Origin: UBA1422 sp041752735
GTDB lineage: Bacteria > Bacillota > Clostridia > Peptostreptococcales > Anaerovoracaceae
DNA: 64,000 nucleotides
Direction: 5' to 3'
Assembly: GCA_041752735.1 (NCBI GenBank)
Contig: JBGSVW010000035.1
Coordinates: 62,001-126,000, forward strand
Shown one piece after another: positions 34,837 to 43,579 of the stretch. The notes under the pieces were generated by a model. The model saw only the letters and a program-made list of their open reading frames with translations. It was not told the origin of the DNA and searched no databases. Each line of letters starts with the position of its first letter. Position 1 is the first letter of the stretch. Both the position numbers and the translations under genes were made by a program.

Positions 34837-35426
34837 GAGAAATAATAATTATTATGGTCAGCATGGTTTTGGTCAACAATCTGGTTCTAGTTCAAGGCTT
34901 GGGCATTTGCCCGACCATCAAGTTGTCTGTAAACGCAAAGCGTTCAGTAGCGCTGGGATCCTTCGTGGGCTTGGGTATGGTGGCTGCAACTGCAGTAACC
35001 TGGCCAATTGATAAGTATATTCTGAAACCCTATGACCTAGAATACTTCCGGATACTCATTTTTGTACCTTTGGTATGTCTTATAGGCTACCTGATTGTGA
35101 AGTTGGTGCATAAGTTAATTCCCACGTTCTGCTTGGGTGTTGGCTGCCTCAATTCGTTGTTGATGACCAATTGTGCCGTCGTTGGCATTGCGTTGATTAG
35201 CGTCCAGAAGGAGTACACATATTTGCAAGCAGTATGGGGAGCTGTAGGCGCTGGAATTGGATTTGTTTTGGTGATGATTTTGTTCGCAGGGATGCGACAC
35301 AGGATTGATCATACAAAAGGAATCCCTCAAGTATTTCAAGGGATTCCCGTTTACCTAGTCGCAGCTGCCATGCTGTCTGTGGTTTTAATTGGATTCTCAA
35401 GTATTGCAGTCGGAATATTCGCCTAA
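34833..35426 (+). CDS. rnfA: RnfA-like membrane subunit
   Basis: A 197-residue partner of RnfE with about six helices. Cluster cysteines C26 (GLGICP) and C114 (TNCAVVG) are present, and NNLVLVQGLGICPT matches RnfA. AAAGGGGGTG precedes the ATG inside the end of rnfE. In acetogen operons rnfB follows rnfA directly; here an ECF transporter gene comes instead after a 166-base gap. So the transmembrane iron-sulfur core looks intact while the peripheral electron-input subunits are missing from the locus. Confidence 0.93.
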   Translation: MREIIIIMVSMVLVNNLVLVQGLGICPTIKLSVNAKRSVALGSFVGLGMVAATAVTWPIDKYILKPYDLEYFRILIFVPLVCLIGYLIVKLVHKLIPTFCLGVGCLNSLLMTNCAVVGIALISVQKEYTYLQAVWGAVGAGIGFVLVMILFAGMRHRIDHTKGIPQVFQGIPVYLVAAAMLSVVLIGFSSIAVGIFA

Positions 35427-35592
35427 TCTAAACAGTTTGGTTAACATAGACCGGTTACTTCTCTGGTACAATCTGTCTGTGAATGCTTTGTCTTTTTTTT
35501 AGGACTTCCATGAATTCCATTTGCTTTTCACCTCTCTTAGTGTATTATATACGGTGAGCAAAGGTCGGATAACCGACGAAGGGAGACAAAAA

Positions 35593-36147
35593 ATGGACAT
35601 TAGATCACGAACAACTCAATTAGTTTTTAGCGCAATTATGATGTGCCTCATTACCATTGCAACCATGTTTATCCGGGTGCCGATTCCATTCACACAAGGA
35701 TATGCCCACTTGGGGGATGCAATGATTTTTTTATCTGTGCTGATTCTTGGCTGGCGTTACGGCGCCGTAGTCGCCGGAGTCGGATCCATGTTGGCTGATA
35801 TTCTCGGCGGTTACGCAGTCTGGGCGCCCTGGACGTTATGCATAAAATCTGTAATGGCCATTATCTTAGGTCTTTTCATTGCCCGCGCCCTTAAAAAAGA
35901 AAGAAGCGCGCGCTTCCTTCTATTTGTTGAATTGATTGGTATGATTTTGGCCGGCATCTGGATGAGCGCCGGATATTATTTAGCCGAAGCGTTAATATAT
36001 GGCAACTGGGCGACCCCTGCCTTGGCAATTCCATGGAACATCGGACAATTCACTGTAGGAATGGCTGTAGCCATCACCGTGGCAGCCGCTTTATATAAAA
36101 CATCAGCATCTAAATATTTTGCGTACCGGCTTGACACAAAATCTTAA
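35593..36147 (+). CDS. ECF transporter S component
   Basis: A 184-residue membrane protein with about six helices: TMFIRVPIP, HLGDAMIFLSVLILGWRYGAV, ADILGGYAVW and AIPWNIGQF fit the ECF substrate-binding (S) component family that captures vitamins or cofactors and uses a shared EcfA/T motor encoded elsewhere. ATG 35593 is chosen for the GGGAGA just upstream. A small stem (GTCGG at 35564 with CCGAC at 35573) lies in the leader; no known vitamin riboswitch was recognised. Substrate is unknown. Confidence 0.85.
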   Translation: MDIRSRTTQLVFSAIMMCLITIATMFIRVPIPFTQGYAHLGDAMIFLSVLILGWRYGAVVAGVGSMLADILGGYAVWAPWTLCIKSVMAIILGLFIARALKKERSARFLLFVELIGMILAGIWMSAGYYLAEALIYGNWATPALAIPWNIGQFTVGMAVAITVAAALYKTSASKYFAYRLDTKS

Positions 36148-36165
36148 AATCATTGGAATAACAAT

Positions 36166-37293
36166 CTAATCCTGCAATAAGTTGGTGCGAAGGATAAAGT
36201 CCGCAGCTAGGAGCTCTTTGATGTATGGCCTAAAAAAATCTAAGCCAAGGATCAGATTTTGTTTTCTGCTATCCCGGACTTTTTCTGCGATATAAACTAC
36301 ACGAAGATTTTCTGATAACAGTTGGAACGGCGTAGGTTTTTTCCGAAGGGTGACCTGAGCATCCACCACAAGTCCCAGCAATTGGGAAGTTAGTTTTGAT
36401 TCATCATATATTTCCAGAGGATCCAAGCCAAAAGCATCAGCTGCGGCATCAGCCCTGGAAATATTTTTTTTGCTAAAAGCTCCCTTTTCGAAAGTAAACC
36501 GATTGCCTTCCAGTTGGTTGAATGCTTTCATGGCATCTAGATAACCAAGTCTCATATTCCGCTCCATTTTAGGTGATTCAAAGATGAGCAGGTTGCCCAA
36601 ATCCCATTTGGACTTGATGTAGATGAATTCCTTGGCCCGTTCTTCCGCATGTCGGAGGGCTGGTTTACGGATAATACCCAGTCCCTGGAGATCCACAACA
36701 ATAATTCGGGTTGCCTTCTTGTCCAAGGCCATTTTAACCGGTAAATTGTCGGTATACGCTCCATCAATGTATTTAACCTCATCGATAACATGATAATGTG
36801 CGGCCGGAAAGCAGGATGCACTGGCGACAACAAAATCAATCAGCTTGCCTTGTGGAATAGCATCTTTGAATAGATAGTGCCCTTTTAAAGAGGGAATCTC
36901 GGTGACTACTAGACCATACTCGATGGAGGATTTTCGAAATGAAGATTCCTCAACAAAGTTATTTAACAACCCCATAAGACCGGTACTTTCAGCACCACCA
37001 TGAAGAAGCATTTCCTTGGCCAGCCCCCAGGCCTCTTCGATTTCAGATAATTGATCAGGCTTTTTCTCTTTTTCAATGTCAAAGACTTCCGCAACTCTTG
37101 TGTTTCGCCATAGTTCTTCCGCTTGCTCAAAGTTGTTCATGGCAACTGAAATCCCATTGATGGCGCCAATCGATGTGCCGGCCACCATATCAATCTCAAT
37201 CCCCAGCTCGCGAAGGGCTTTCCAGACACCTACCTGGTAGCTGCCTCTAGAACCGCCTCCCCCTAGAATCAGAGCGGTTTTTATTGCTTTCAT
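36166..37293 (-). CDS. Patatin-like phospholipase
   Basis: A 375-residue patatin/RssA-type lipid acyl hydrolase. The oxyanion GGGGSRGSYQVG, nucleophile elbow GTSIG (Ser near residue 41) and catalytic Asp in DGAYTDNLPV (near 180) are all present. The C-terminal third is less conserved. GGAGGTG precedes the ATG. It lies divergent from the radical-SAM repair gene and convergent to the ECF gene. It probably releases fatty acids from membrane phospholipids; its physiological role is unknown. Confidence 0.93.
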   Translation of the reverse strand: MKAIKTALILGGGGSRGSYQVGVWKALRELGIEIDMVAGTSIGAINGISVAMNNFEQAEELWRNTRVAEVFDIEKEKKPDQLSEIEEAWGLAKEMLLHGGAESTGLMGLLNNFVEESSFRKSSIEYGLVVTEIPSLKGHYLFKDAIPQGKLIDFVVASASCFPAAHYHVIDEVKYIDGAYTDNLPVKMALDKKATRIIVVDLQGLGIIRKPALRHAEERAKEFIYIKSKWDLGNLLIFESPKMERNMRLGYLDAMKAFNQLEGNRFTFEKGAFSKKNISRADAAADAFGLDPLEIYDESKLTSQLLGLVVDAQVTLRKKPTPFQLLSENLRVVYIAEKVRDSRKQNLILGLDFFRPYIKELLAADFILRTNLLQD

Positions 37294-37363
37294 GGGACAC
37301 CTCCTTATTTGTAATTAATTATATCACAAAAAAATATTTAGAACGCCTAAAATCCGTACCATA

Positions 37364-37392
37364 TTGAACAAGTGTTCTGTTTGTGTTATAAT
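37364..37392 (+). promoter_or_regulatory. Promoter with LexA-type (SOS) box
   Basis: TTGAAC (37364-37369) and TATAAT (37387-37392) are 17 bases apart. GAACAAGTGTTC at 37366-37377 is a perfect GAAC-N4-GTTC Firmicute LexA/DinR box overlapping the -35 and spacer, the expected repression position. The downstream genes encode a predicted DNA repair pair. Confidence 0.75.
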
Positions 37393-37424
37393 ACAAACAT
37401 AAGTTCGCACGAAAGGATAGTGCA

Positions 37425-38789
37425 ATGGACGGTCTCTACGAAAAATTGAAGATTTTGGCAGATAGTGCCAAATATGATGTAGCCTGTTCCACAAGCGGGG
37501 TTGATCGAGGGAACACGGGGAAGCGCGGCAGTACAATCATGGCGGGTTGCTGTCATTCGTGGTCAGCAGATGGCAGGTGTATCTCTCTGCTGAAGGTGTT
37601 GTATACCAATCGGTGTGTCTACAACTGCGAGTACTGTATTAACAAAAGGACCTCGGATATCGATCGAGCAACATTCGAACCCATGGAGCTGGCCAAGCTC
37701 ACTATGGAGTTTTATCGACGAAATTATATTGAAGGACTCTTCTTGAGTTCTGCAGTGGACATTTCTCCGGATTACACTTCAGAACGAATGCTGGAGGCGT
37801 TGCGAATACTGCGCCACGAAATGGGTTTTGCCGGATATATTCACACCAAGGTGATCCCTGGGACTTCTCCGGAACTGGTGCACGCATTGGGACTGGTATC
37901 GGATCGACTTAGTGTCAATGCAGAGTTGCCTACCAGAGAGGGACTTGCCCTGCTTGCGCCGCAAAAGAAACCGGAACAAATTTATACGCCTATGAAACAG
38001 ATCACCAATACGCTGATTGAACGTAAAGCCCTCAAAGGCCCGGGTACCATGTTCAAAGGAGAAGATTTAAACAGCACCCTGAACTATTTAAATCCGGGAA
38101 GCGATTTGATGTATGCACCGGTGGTTGCGGGGCGAAGCAAAGAAGTATTTGTGCCCGCCGGGCAAACCACGCAGATGATCATAGGCGCTGATGCCACCAC
38201 CGACCGAACCATCATTAATACAACCGAAAAGATATACCGAACCTTCAAAATGAAGCGAGTTTATTTTAGTGCATATATTCCCACACTCAGTTCGCCCAAC
38301 CTGCCTGACGTCTTTTCCGCACCACCGCTGGTGCGGGAACACCGGCTGTATCAGGCGGATTGGCTACTACGTTTTTATGGATTCGCTGCCGAAGAAATTC
38401 TTCCTGATAGCGCACCGAATCTGGATCTGGAATTGGATCCAAAAATTGCTTGGGCATTGCGTAATATGCAGCTGTTTCCCATTGAGGTCAACAAGGCTTC
38501 AATGGAAGAACTGTTACGGATCCCCGGGATTGGAACCACTTCAGCAATACGTATTCTACGTCAGCGGCGACTTTGTTCTGTGCAGTATGATGATCTCAAA
38601 AAGATGGGAGTGGTGCTGAAGCGAGCAAAGCATTTTTTGACCTGTGCCGGAAAGTACTACGGAGAAGGCAGCTTTTTCCCTGAGACAATTCGACGTCTGA
38701 TGCTTGAAGGTTCCGATGGCCAGCAATTATCCCTATTCCAGCAACAGATGGTTTTGCCGGAACCAAAGAAGGTGCTGCTTTATGGTTGA
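37425..38789 (+). CDS. Radical-SAM DNA modification/repair protein (TIGR03916 type)
   Basis: A 454-residue radical-SAM protein. The Cx3Cx2C motif is C-V-Y-N-C-E-Y-C near residue 67, preceded by MAGCCHSW and followed by PGIG-containing helix-hairpin-helix DNA-binding motifs (VNKASMEELLRIPGIGTTSA, about 350-370). This matches the TIGR03916 'putative DNA modification/repair radical SAM' family, which in many bacteria occurs next to a TIGR03915 protein, sometimes with a fused uracil-DNA-glycosylase domain. The partner follows here with an 8-base overlap. The reaction is not established. A LexA-type box at the promoter suggests damage induction. Confidence 0.92.
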   Translation: MDGLYEKLKILADSAKYDVACSTSGVDRGNTGKRGSTIMAGCCHSWSADGRCISLLKVLYTNRCVYNCEYCINKRTSDIDRATFEPMELAKLTMEFYRRNYIEGLFLSSAVDISPDYTSERMLEALRILRHEMGFAGYIHTKVIPGTSPELVHALGLVSDRLSVNAELPTREGLALLAPQKKPEQIYTPMKQITNTLIERKALKGPGTMFKGEDLNSTLNYLNPGSDLMYAPVVAGRSKEVFVPAGQTTQMIIGADATTDRTIINTTEKIYRTFKMKRVYFSAYIPTLSSPNLPDVFSAPPLVREHRLYQADWLLRFYGFAAEEILPDSAPNLDLELDPKIAWALRNMQLFPIEVNKASMEELLRIPGIGTTSAIRILRQRRLCSVQYDDLKKMGVVLKRAKHFLTCAGKYYGEGSFFPETIRRLMLEGSDGQQLSLFQQQMVLPEPKKVLLYG

Positions 38790-39537
38790 TTATTTATATG
38801 ATGGCACATTTGAAGGGTTTCTGACTTGTGTTTATCACCACTATGCCACCGAAAGGGCAAGTGGTATCTACCCCAAAGAATCCTATCAGCCCAATCTGTT
38901 GGTGCAAAGCAAAGAAGTAAATGCTGAAGAGGTGTTGGCTAATCGGGTCTATACCGGTATCCGTAACAAAATATCCAGCTTTGATCTGGAACGGATTTAC
39001 AAGGTATTTCTGTCTTCTTATCAAGACAAAGAAAACATTTTACTCCGTTATATTCAGCTGGGGTTCAAAATGGGAGGAGGAATTAGCCGACTCCATGGCA
39101 ACTCCATCGTTTATGATGTTCAGAAGGTAGACAAGCAAGTGGCTTTTGAAGTACACCGCTACAAAGGCCTCCTACGGTTTACCGTGTTGGTGAACGATGT
39201 CATGTATAGTCCCATTGAGCCGGACCATGACATTCTTGAGCTTCTGTCCGATCATTTTACAATACGATTCCGCGATGATCCCTTTATCATCCATGACAAA
39301 AAACGAAATAAAGCCATGATTGCCGCCGGTGGCCAGTGGTATATCTGTGAATTTTCAGAGACGGCATTACCGGATAAATCAACTAAAGAACTGGATTACC
39401 AAAGGCTGTGGCGCAATTATTTTGACACCATTGCAATAAAAGAACGCACCAACAAAAAGTGTCAAAAGAACTTTATGCCAGTGCGTTATTGGAAACATTT
39501 GACGGAAATGGCACCCGATTTTTCTGAGGGCCAATGA
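38782..39537 (+). CDS. TIGR03915-type DNA metabolism protein, partner of the radical-SAM protein
   Basis: A 251-residue protein beginning VDYLYDGTFEGFLTCVYHHY, characteristic of the TIGR03915 family that is linked to TIGR03916 radical-SAM proteins. It lacks the C-terminal uracil-DNA-glycosylase domain fused to some homologues. The C-terminal half has RFRDDPFIIHDKKRN and ends with PVRYWKHLTEMAP. ATG 38782 is used because it gives the conserved N-terminus; it overlaps the radical-SAM stop by 8 bases, so both act together. Function is probably in repair of modified bases. Confidence 0.88.
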   Translation: MVDYLYDGTFEGFLTCVYHHYATERASGIYPKESYQPNLLVQSKEVNAEEVLANRVYTGIRNKISSFDLERIYKVFLSSYQDKENILLRYIQLGFKMGGGISRLHGNSIVYDVQKVDKQVAFEVHRYKGLLRFTVLVNDVMYSPIEPDHDILELLSDHFTIRFRDDPFIIHDKKRNKAMIAAGGQWYICEFSETALPDKSTKELDYQRLWRNYFDTIAIKERTNKKCQKNFMPVRYWKHLTEMAPDFSEGQ

Positions 39538-39540
39538 CCT

Positions 39541-40188
39541 TTATTGTTTCTCAAACTTATCTTTAGAAGCCAGACAAACCGGACAAACATAATCATCCGA
39601 CAATTCTTCAAAAGGAATTTCTTCGTCATAGGCATATCCGCATACACTGCAGACCCAAACCGCTTGTTTTTCGACCATTTTCGTTTCCTCCTCAGCAATA
39701 TAAGTTGGTGCGTTTTTCGGGCTGGTGCCCTTGATAACATTGTGATAATATGCGTATGTCATTGGGGTATCGTTGTCGATTAAATCCCCATCTATAACCT
39801 CTCCAAGAAAAACAGTGTGTGTTGAAGTTTCCATGGAGTTGATTACCTTACAGATGATGCATCCGTTGCACTGCGCCAATACCGGAACTCCGGCTATTAT
39901 TTCGTATGGAATGTTGGCAAATTTGTCTGTGTCCTTACCGCTTCGGAAACCAAAGGTCCCAATGACAGATGGATCGGTATTCTCGGATATAATTGAAACA
40001 GAGAAAAATCCGGTTTTTTTGATGCATTGATTGGTAAAATTATCGTGGTTAATGCTGGCAGCCAGGGTTGGCGGTGCCGATGTAATCTGCATGATGCTGT
40101 TTGCTGTACAACCTGTTGGTCGATTGCCGTCCATGGCGGATACCACATAAACCCCATAGGATATATTTCTCAAAACTTTGGTATTCAT
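39541..40188 (-). CDS. Flavin reductase-rubredoxin fusion (Hrb-like)
   Basis: A 215-residue fusion of a flavin-reductase-like FMN domain (about 1-165; TGCTANSIMQITSAPPTLAASI and GFRSGKDTDKF) and a C-terminal rubredoxin (about 175-212) with iron ligands C-V-C-x2-C-G-type: WVCSVCGYAY and VCPVCLASK. It resembles high-molecular-weight rubredoxin Hrb of acetogens, which passes electrons to flavodiiron proteins to remove O2 or NO. TGAGT-type spacing puts its start at 40188, with a minus-strand promoter at 40247-40275. It ends 4 bases from the convergent repair gene. Confidence 0.93.
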   Translation of the reverse strand: MNTKVLRNISYGVYVVSAMDGNRPTGCTANSIMQITSAPPTLAASINHDNFTNQCIKKTGFFSVSIISENTDPSVIGTFGFRSGKDTDKFANIPYEIIAGVPVLAQCNGCIICKVINSMETSTHTVFLGEVIDGDLIDNDTPMTYAYYHNVIKGTSPKNAPTYIAEEETKMVEKQAVWVCSVCGYAYDEEIPFEELSDDYVCPVCLASKDKFEKQ

Positions 40189-40246
40189 GATTCACTCCTT
40201 GCTTGTCCTGCTGATTGCCTGGTCACATAAGTTGATTCCACGTATA

Positions 40247-40275
40247 ATAATATATGTATTGCCTTTAAATCGCAA
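40247..40275 (-). promoter_or_regulatory. Promoter for the Hrb-like gene
   Basis: On the minus strand TTGCGA (40275-40270) and TATTAT (40252-40247) are 17 bases apart, with a leader of about 50 bases. Confidence 0.6.
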
Positions 40276-40368
40276 CAAAAAAAGCTGAATTGTAGTTAAA
40301 TGTGCTAAAATAGCCTTATGGCAAAACAGCCTAAGCACACATAAAAACAAATAAAATGAGGTAAAGTG

Positions 40369-41154
40369 ATGGAAAAATCATTGCGTAGCATCATCGAAAA
40401 TAGCAGAAGGCTGGTATTTTTTGGTGGCGCTGGCGTCTCTACTGAAAGCGGGATTCCAGACTTCCGTTCGGAAATGGGTTTGTATCATTCTATGCAGTGC
40501 TATGGTCATTCGCCGGAAGAAATTATTTCCCATTCGTTTTTTAAAAAAGACCCAGAAACATTCTTTGATTTTTATAAAAAAAACATGGTTTATTCTGAGG
40601 CAAGGCCAAATCCCGCACATACAACCCTGGCTTTATGGGAAAGGACTGGAATTCTATCAGCAGTGATAACGCAGAATATCGACGGTCTTCACCAGGATGC
40701 CGGCAGCAAAAATGTTTATGAACTTCACGGTTCGGTACGACGGAATTACTGTATGGATTGCCACGCCTTCTATCCTTTGGAATTTATTATGGCTGAGTCT
40801 AATTGTAAGCGGGGGGTACCGGTTTGCACAAAATGTGGAGGCATGATCAAACCCGATGTGGTACTTTATGAAGAAGGACTGGATGGGGCGGTGATTGACA
40901 GCGCGGTGAAAGCAATTTCAGATGCAGATGTCATGATAGTAGGTGGAACTTCTTTGGTGGTGTACCCGGCGGCTGGTCTGGCGCATGGCTTTATAGGTGA
41001 AAAACTAGTTTTGATAAACAAAGGAGCTACAGGGTTGGACGGTCGGGCAGATCTAACAATTGGAAGGCCCATTGGAGAAGTTTTGGGTGAATTAGCGGAC
41101 CTGGTCCCACTTTATGGTATAATGAATGAGGATTATAAATCATCATTAAAGTAA
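40369..41154 (+). CDS. cobB: Sirtuin NAD-dependent protein deacylase
   Basis: A 261-residue class III sirtuin removing acyl groups from lysines with NAD. The NAD-binding GAGVSTESGIPDFRS, the TQNIDGLHQDAG block, catalytic His in ELHGSVRR, and zinc ligands C-x2-C (CMDCHAF) and C-x2-C (CTKCGG) are present. GAGG supports the start at ATG 40369, one codon after an in-frame GTG. It may deacylate acetyl-CoA-dependent targets in this acetyl-CoA-rich metabolism. surE follows after 18 bases, probably in one operon. Confidence 0.95.
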   Translation: MEKSLRSIIENSRRLVFFGGAGVSTESGIPDFRSEMGLYHSMQCYGHSPEEIISHSFFKKDPETFFDFYKKNMVYSEARPNPAHTTLALWERTGILSAVITQNIDGLHQDAGSKNVYELHGSVRRNYCMDCHAFYPLEFIMAESNCKRGVPVCTKCGGMIKPDVVLYEEGLDGAVIDSAVKAISDADVMIVGGTSLVVYPAAGLAHGFIGEKLVLINKGATGLDGRADLTIGRPIGEVLGELADLVPLYGIMNEDYKSSLK

Positions 41155-41172
41155 TAATATAAGGAAGTATCA

Positions 41173-41985
41173 ATGACAAATAACACAAGCAAAAATTATA
41201 GCACAACGACAGAAAAAATCTGGAATGTAGTCGTCTCAAATGACGATGGAATTGAATCTGAAGGCATAAGCTATTTAATCAAAGCGCTTTCCCAGGTTGC
41301 AGACGTTTATGTATGTGCGCCCGAAGGTGAGCGTAGCGCCAGTGGCCACAGCATTACAGTTAGGAATCCCATTGTAATGGAAGAGATAGAAGTCCCCTAT
41401 GCAAAAGGTGCCATGCGATTTTCCGGAACTCCTGCGGATTGTGTGAAGATGGGAATTAAATTTCTCAAAGAAAAAGGGCTTCATATAGATATGGTGTTTT
41501 CCGGTATCAATCACGGCGGAAATCTTGGAACAGACACATTGTATTCAGGGACTGTAGCAGCAGCAATCGAAGGTGTGCTTTGTGGTGTCCCCGGGGTTGC
41601 CGTATCGGTTGACAGCCATAGACCCCAGTACTTTGACACTGCTTGCAGGCTGGCGCTAGAGCTGTTCGAAAAAATCAAGGAGGGGATTCCGGAAGGCATT
41701 GCGCTGAATCTGAATGTGCCAAACCTACCAGCGGACGAAATCAAGGGCTTAAAATTCGCCCGACTGGGTATGAGACAATACGTTGAGCAATTTGAAGAAA
41801 CAATGAATAAAAAAGGTCAAACAGAGTACTGGTACAGGGGTCTACCTGTGATTTACGACTGTGATGAAGTCTCCAATGATGTGACTGCAATGCAACAGCG
41901 TTATGCTACCATTACACCACTGAAATTTGATTTAACAGATGAAAACTATTTACAAAAGATTAGCAATTGGGAGTTAAAAATATGA
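41173..41985 (+). CDS. surE: 5'/3'-nucleotidase SurE
   Basis: A 270-residue SurE-family metal-dependent nucleoside-monophosphate phosphatase. The metal Asp pair in SNDDGIESEG, SASGHSITVR, SGTPADCVKMG and SGINHGGNLGTDTLYSGTVAAA are all present. AAGGAAG precedes the ATG. The stop overlaps the next ATG (ATGA). It probably contributes to nucleotide salvage or stationary-phase survival as in other bacteria. Confidence 0.96.
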   Translation: MTNNTSKNYSTTTEKIWNVVVSNDDGIESEGISYLIKALSQVADVYVCAPEGERSASGHSITVRNPIVMEEIEVPYAKGAMRFSGTPADCVKMGIKFLKEKGLHIDMVFSGINHGGNLGTDTLYSGTVAAAIEGVLCGVPGVAVSVDSHRPQYFDTACRLALELFEKIKEGIPEGIALNLNVPNLPADEIKGLKFARLGMRQYVEQFEETMNKKGQTEYWYRGLPVIYDCDEVSNDVTAMQQRYATITPLKFDLTDENYLQKISNWELKI

Positions 41986-42557
41986 ACAAATACAAAATCA
42001 CAAAAGTCAATTCTTTCCGTATTGAAAAAGAAGATGCTATCCTTGTCATGATTGATTTTCAGGAGAGGCTGATGCCTGCCATGAAAGATCAAGAAGACCT
42101 AGAAGAGTCTGTATGCAAGTTGGTCAACGGAATACGTACGTTGGATGTACCGGTGCTAGTCACCCAGCAGTATACAAAAGGGCTAGGACCCACCGTCCCA
42201 GACATAGCTGAAGCCCTTGGAGAGTTTTTCCCCATTGAGAAGACGGATTTCAGTGCTACAGGAGAAATGAATTTCCTGGAAGCCCTAAATGAAAGTGGCA
42301 AAACATCAATCATTTTATGCGGCATCGAAGCCCATGTGTGCGTCGCCCAGACGGCAATGTCCTTATTAGAGTTGGGGTACGATGTGTTTTTGGTGGAAGA
42401 TGCAGTTTCTTCTCGTAGCAAAACGGACAAAAAAACAGCAATCAATCGGATGGTGCAGGCAGGCGCCAGACCTGTGACGGTAGAGGCAGTCCTGTTTGAA
42501 TTGCTTGGCACGGCAAAAGCTGCTGAATTTAAAGAAATATCAAGGATTGTAAAATAG
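41982..42557 (+). CDS. Isochorismatase-family cysteine hydrolase
   Basis: A 191-residue hydrolase of the isochorismatase/nicotinamidase fold. The catalytic Asp lies in VMIDFQERL and the nucleophile Cys in GIEAHVCVAQTA, with a cis-type GIEAH turn. The substrate may be an amide such as nicotinamide or ureidoacrylate; it is not readable. The start at 41982 overlaps the surE stop, and the DUF2156 gene starts 1 base after its own stop. If it is a nicotinamidase it would fit with the sirtuin upstream, which releases nicotinamide, but that is inference. Confidence 0.88.
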   Translation: MNKYKITKVNSFRIEKEDAILVMIDFQERLMPAMKDQEDLEESVCKLVNGIRTLDVPVLVTQQYTKGLGPTVPDIAEALGEFFPIEKTDFSATGEMNFLEALNESGKTSIILCGIEAHVCVAQTAMSLLELGYDVFLVEDAVSSRSKTDKKTAINRMVQAGARPVTVEAVLFELLGTAKAAEFKEISRIVK

Positions 42558-42558
42558 C

Positions 42559-43497
42559 ATGTTTATTTTTGACGGAAGAATCACTATTGAAGATAAAAAT
42601 CTACTGGATGAATACTTAAACGGTTTTGAGTACAAAACCTCCGGCCTTTCCTACTCCTCTATGTATATGTGGCGGAATATCAACGAATTCAGTTGGAAAA
42701 TTATCGGTGACTACATGTGCATCAGCGGCATTAGTCACTTGGAACTTGAGCAGGGCATCGTCCTGCCTTTTATGTTGCCACCCCTAACACGGAATGGACA
42801 ATATGAACCTGATAAGTTGCGTACAACCGTATTGGAAGCAAAACGTATCTTTGAGGAACAGGGTCATGAGTTTAGCATAAGACTACTACCGTTCCATATG
42901 ATAGACCTCCTAAAGGGAGCATTTCCCGGGGAACTCCGCTTTATTGACGATCGCCCAAACTACGATTATGTTTACCATGTACAGGACCTGATTGATTTAA
43001 ATGGAAGAGATTATCACGGCAAAAAAAATCATCTGAATTATTTCAAACGAACTTTCGAATATGAATATGTTCCGCTGACACCAGATATGACAGATGCCGC
43101 TATGCGGTTTATCGCGGAATTCAATTCACGAAAGCACGTGCCGGAACATGAAATGATGATGCTCAAAATGGAAGAAGAAGCCATGGAAGATGTGTTTCGA
43201 AATATTGACAGGCTTGGATTTCTGGCCGGCGCTATTTTGATCGACGGGAAGATAGAGGCGCTTTCAGTTGGTGGATACCTAGGGAATAAAACCATTACGG
43301 TTCATGTCGAAAAGGCAAATGTTGAGTTTCGTGGTTTGTATCAAGCCATCAACAATGAATTCTGCAAGCACATTGCCGCACATGTCAAATGCATCAACCG
43401 GGAAGAGGATATGGGAATCCCAAATTTGCGAAAAGCCAAACTTTCCTACAAACCCTGCAAACTGATTGAGAAATATATTGTCAAGTTTAAGAAATAA
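42559..43497 (+). CDS. DUF2156 / phosphatidylglycerol-lysyltransferase-like acyltransferase
   Basis: A 312-residue protein with a GNAT-like fold of the DUF2156 group (C-terminal domain relatives of MprF and FemX-type aminoacyltransferases). Typical blocks are FKRTFEYEY, AGAILIDGKIEALSVG, HVEKANVEFRGLYQAINNEF and REEDMGIPNLRKAKLSYKP. It begins right after the hydrolase gene, so it is likely in the cobB-surE operon. It has no membrane helices, unlike MprF. A transfer of amino acids from aminoacyl-tRNA to lipid or another acceptor is suggested by the family, not shown. Confidence 0.85.
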   Translation: MFIFDGRITIEDKNLLDEYLNGFEYKTSGLSYSSMYMWRNINEFSWKIIGDYMCISGISHLELEQGIVLPFMLPPLTRNGQYEPDKLRTTVLEAKRIFEEQGHEFSIRLLPFHMIDLLKGAFPGELRFIDDRPNYDYVYHVQDLIDLNGRDYHGKKNHLNYFKRTFEYEYVPLTPDMTDAAMRFIAEFNSRKHVPEHEMMMLKMEEEAMEDVFRNIDRLGFLAGAILIDGKIEALSVGGYLGNKTITVHVEKANVEFRGLYQAINNEFCKHIAAHVKCINREEDMGIPNLRKAKLSYKPCKLIEKYIVKFKK

Positions 43498-43579
43498 CTT
43501 TGCCAGTTCCAATATACTATGGTATGATATCTGCGATAGAAATTACGTTAGGTTCACGTTTAAAAGGAGGAAAACCTAC

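Noticed and set aside
32701..35426. Complete Rnf complex
   Set aside because: Subunits B and C are absent on both sides: an A24 peptidase lies upstream and an ECF transporter downstream.
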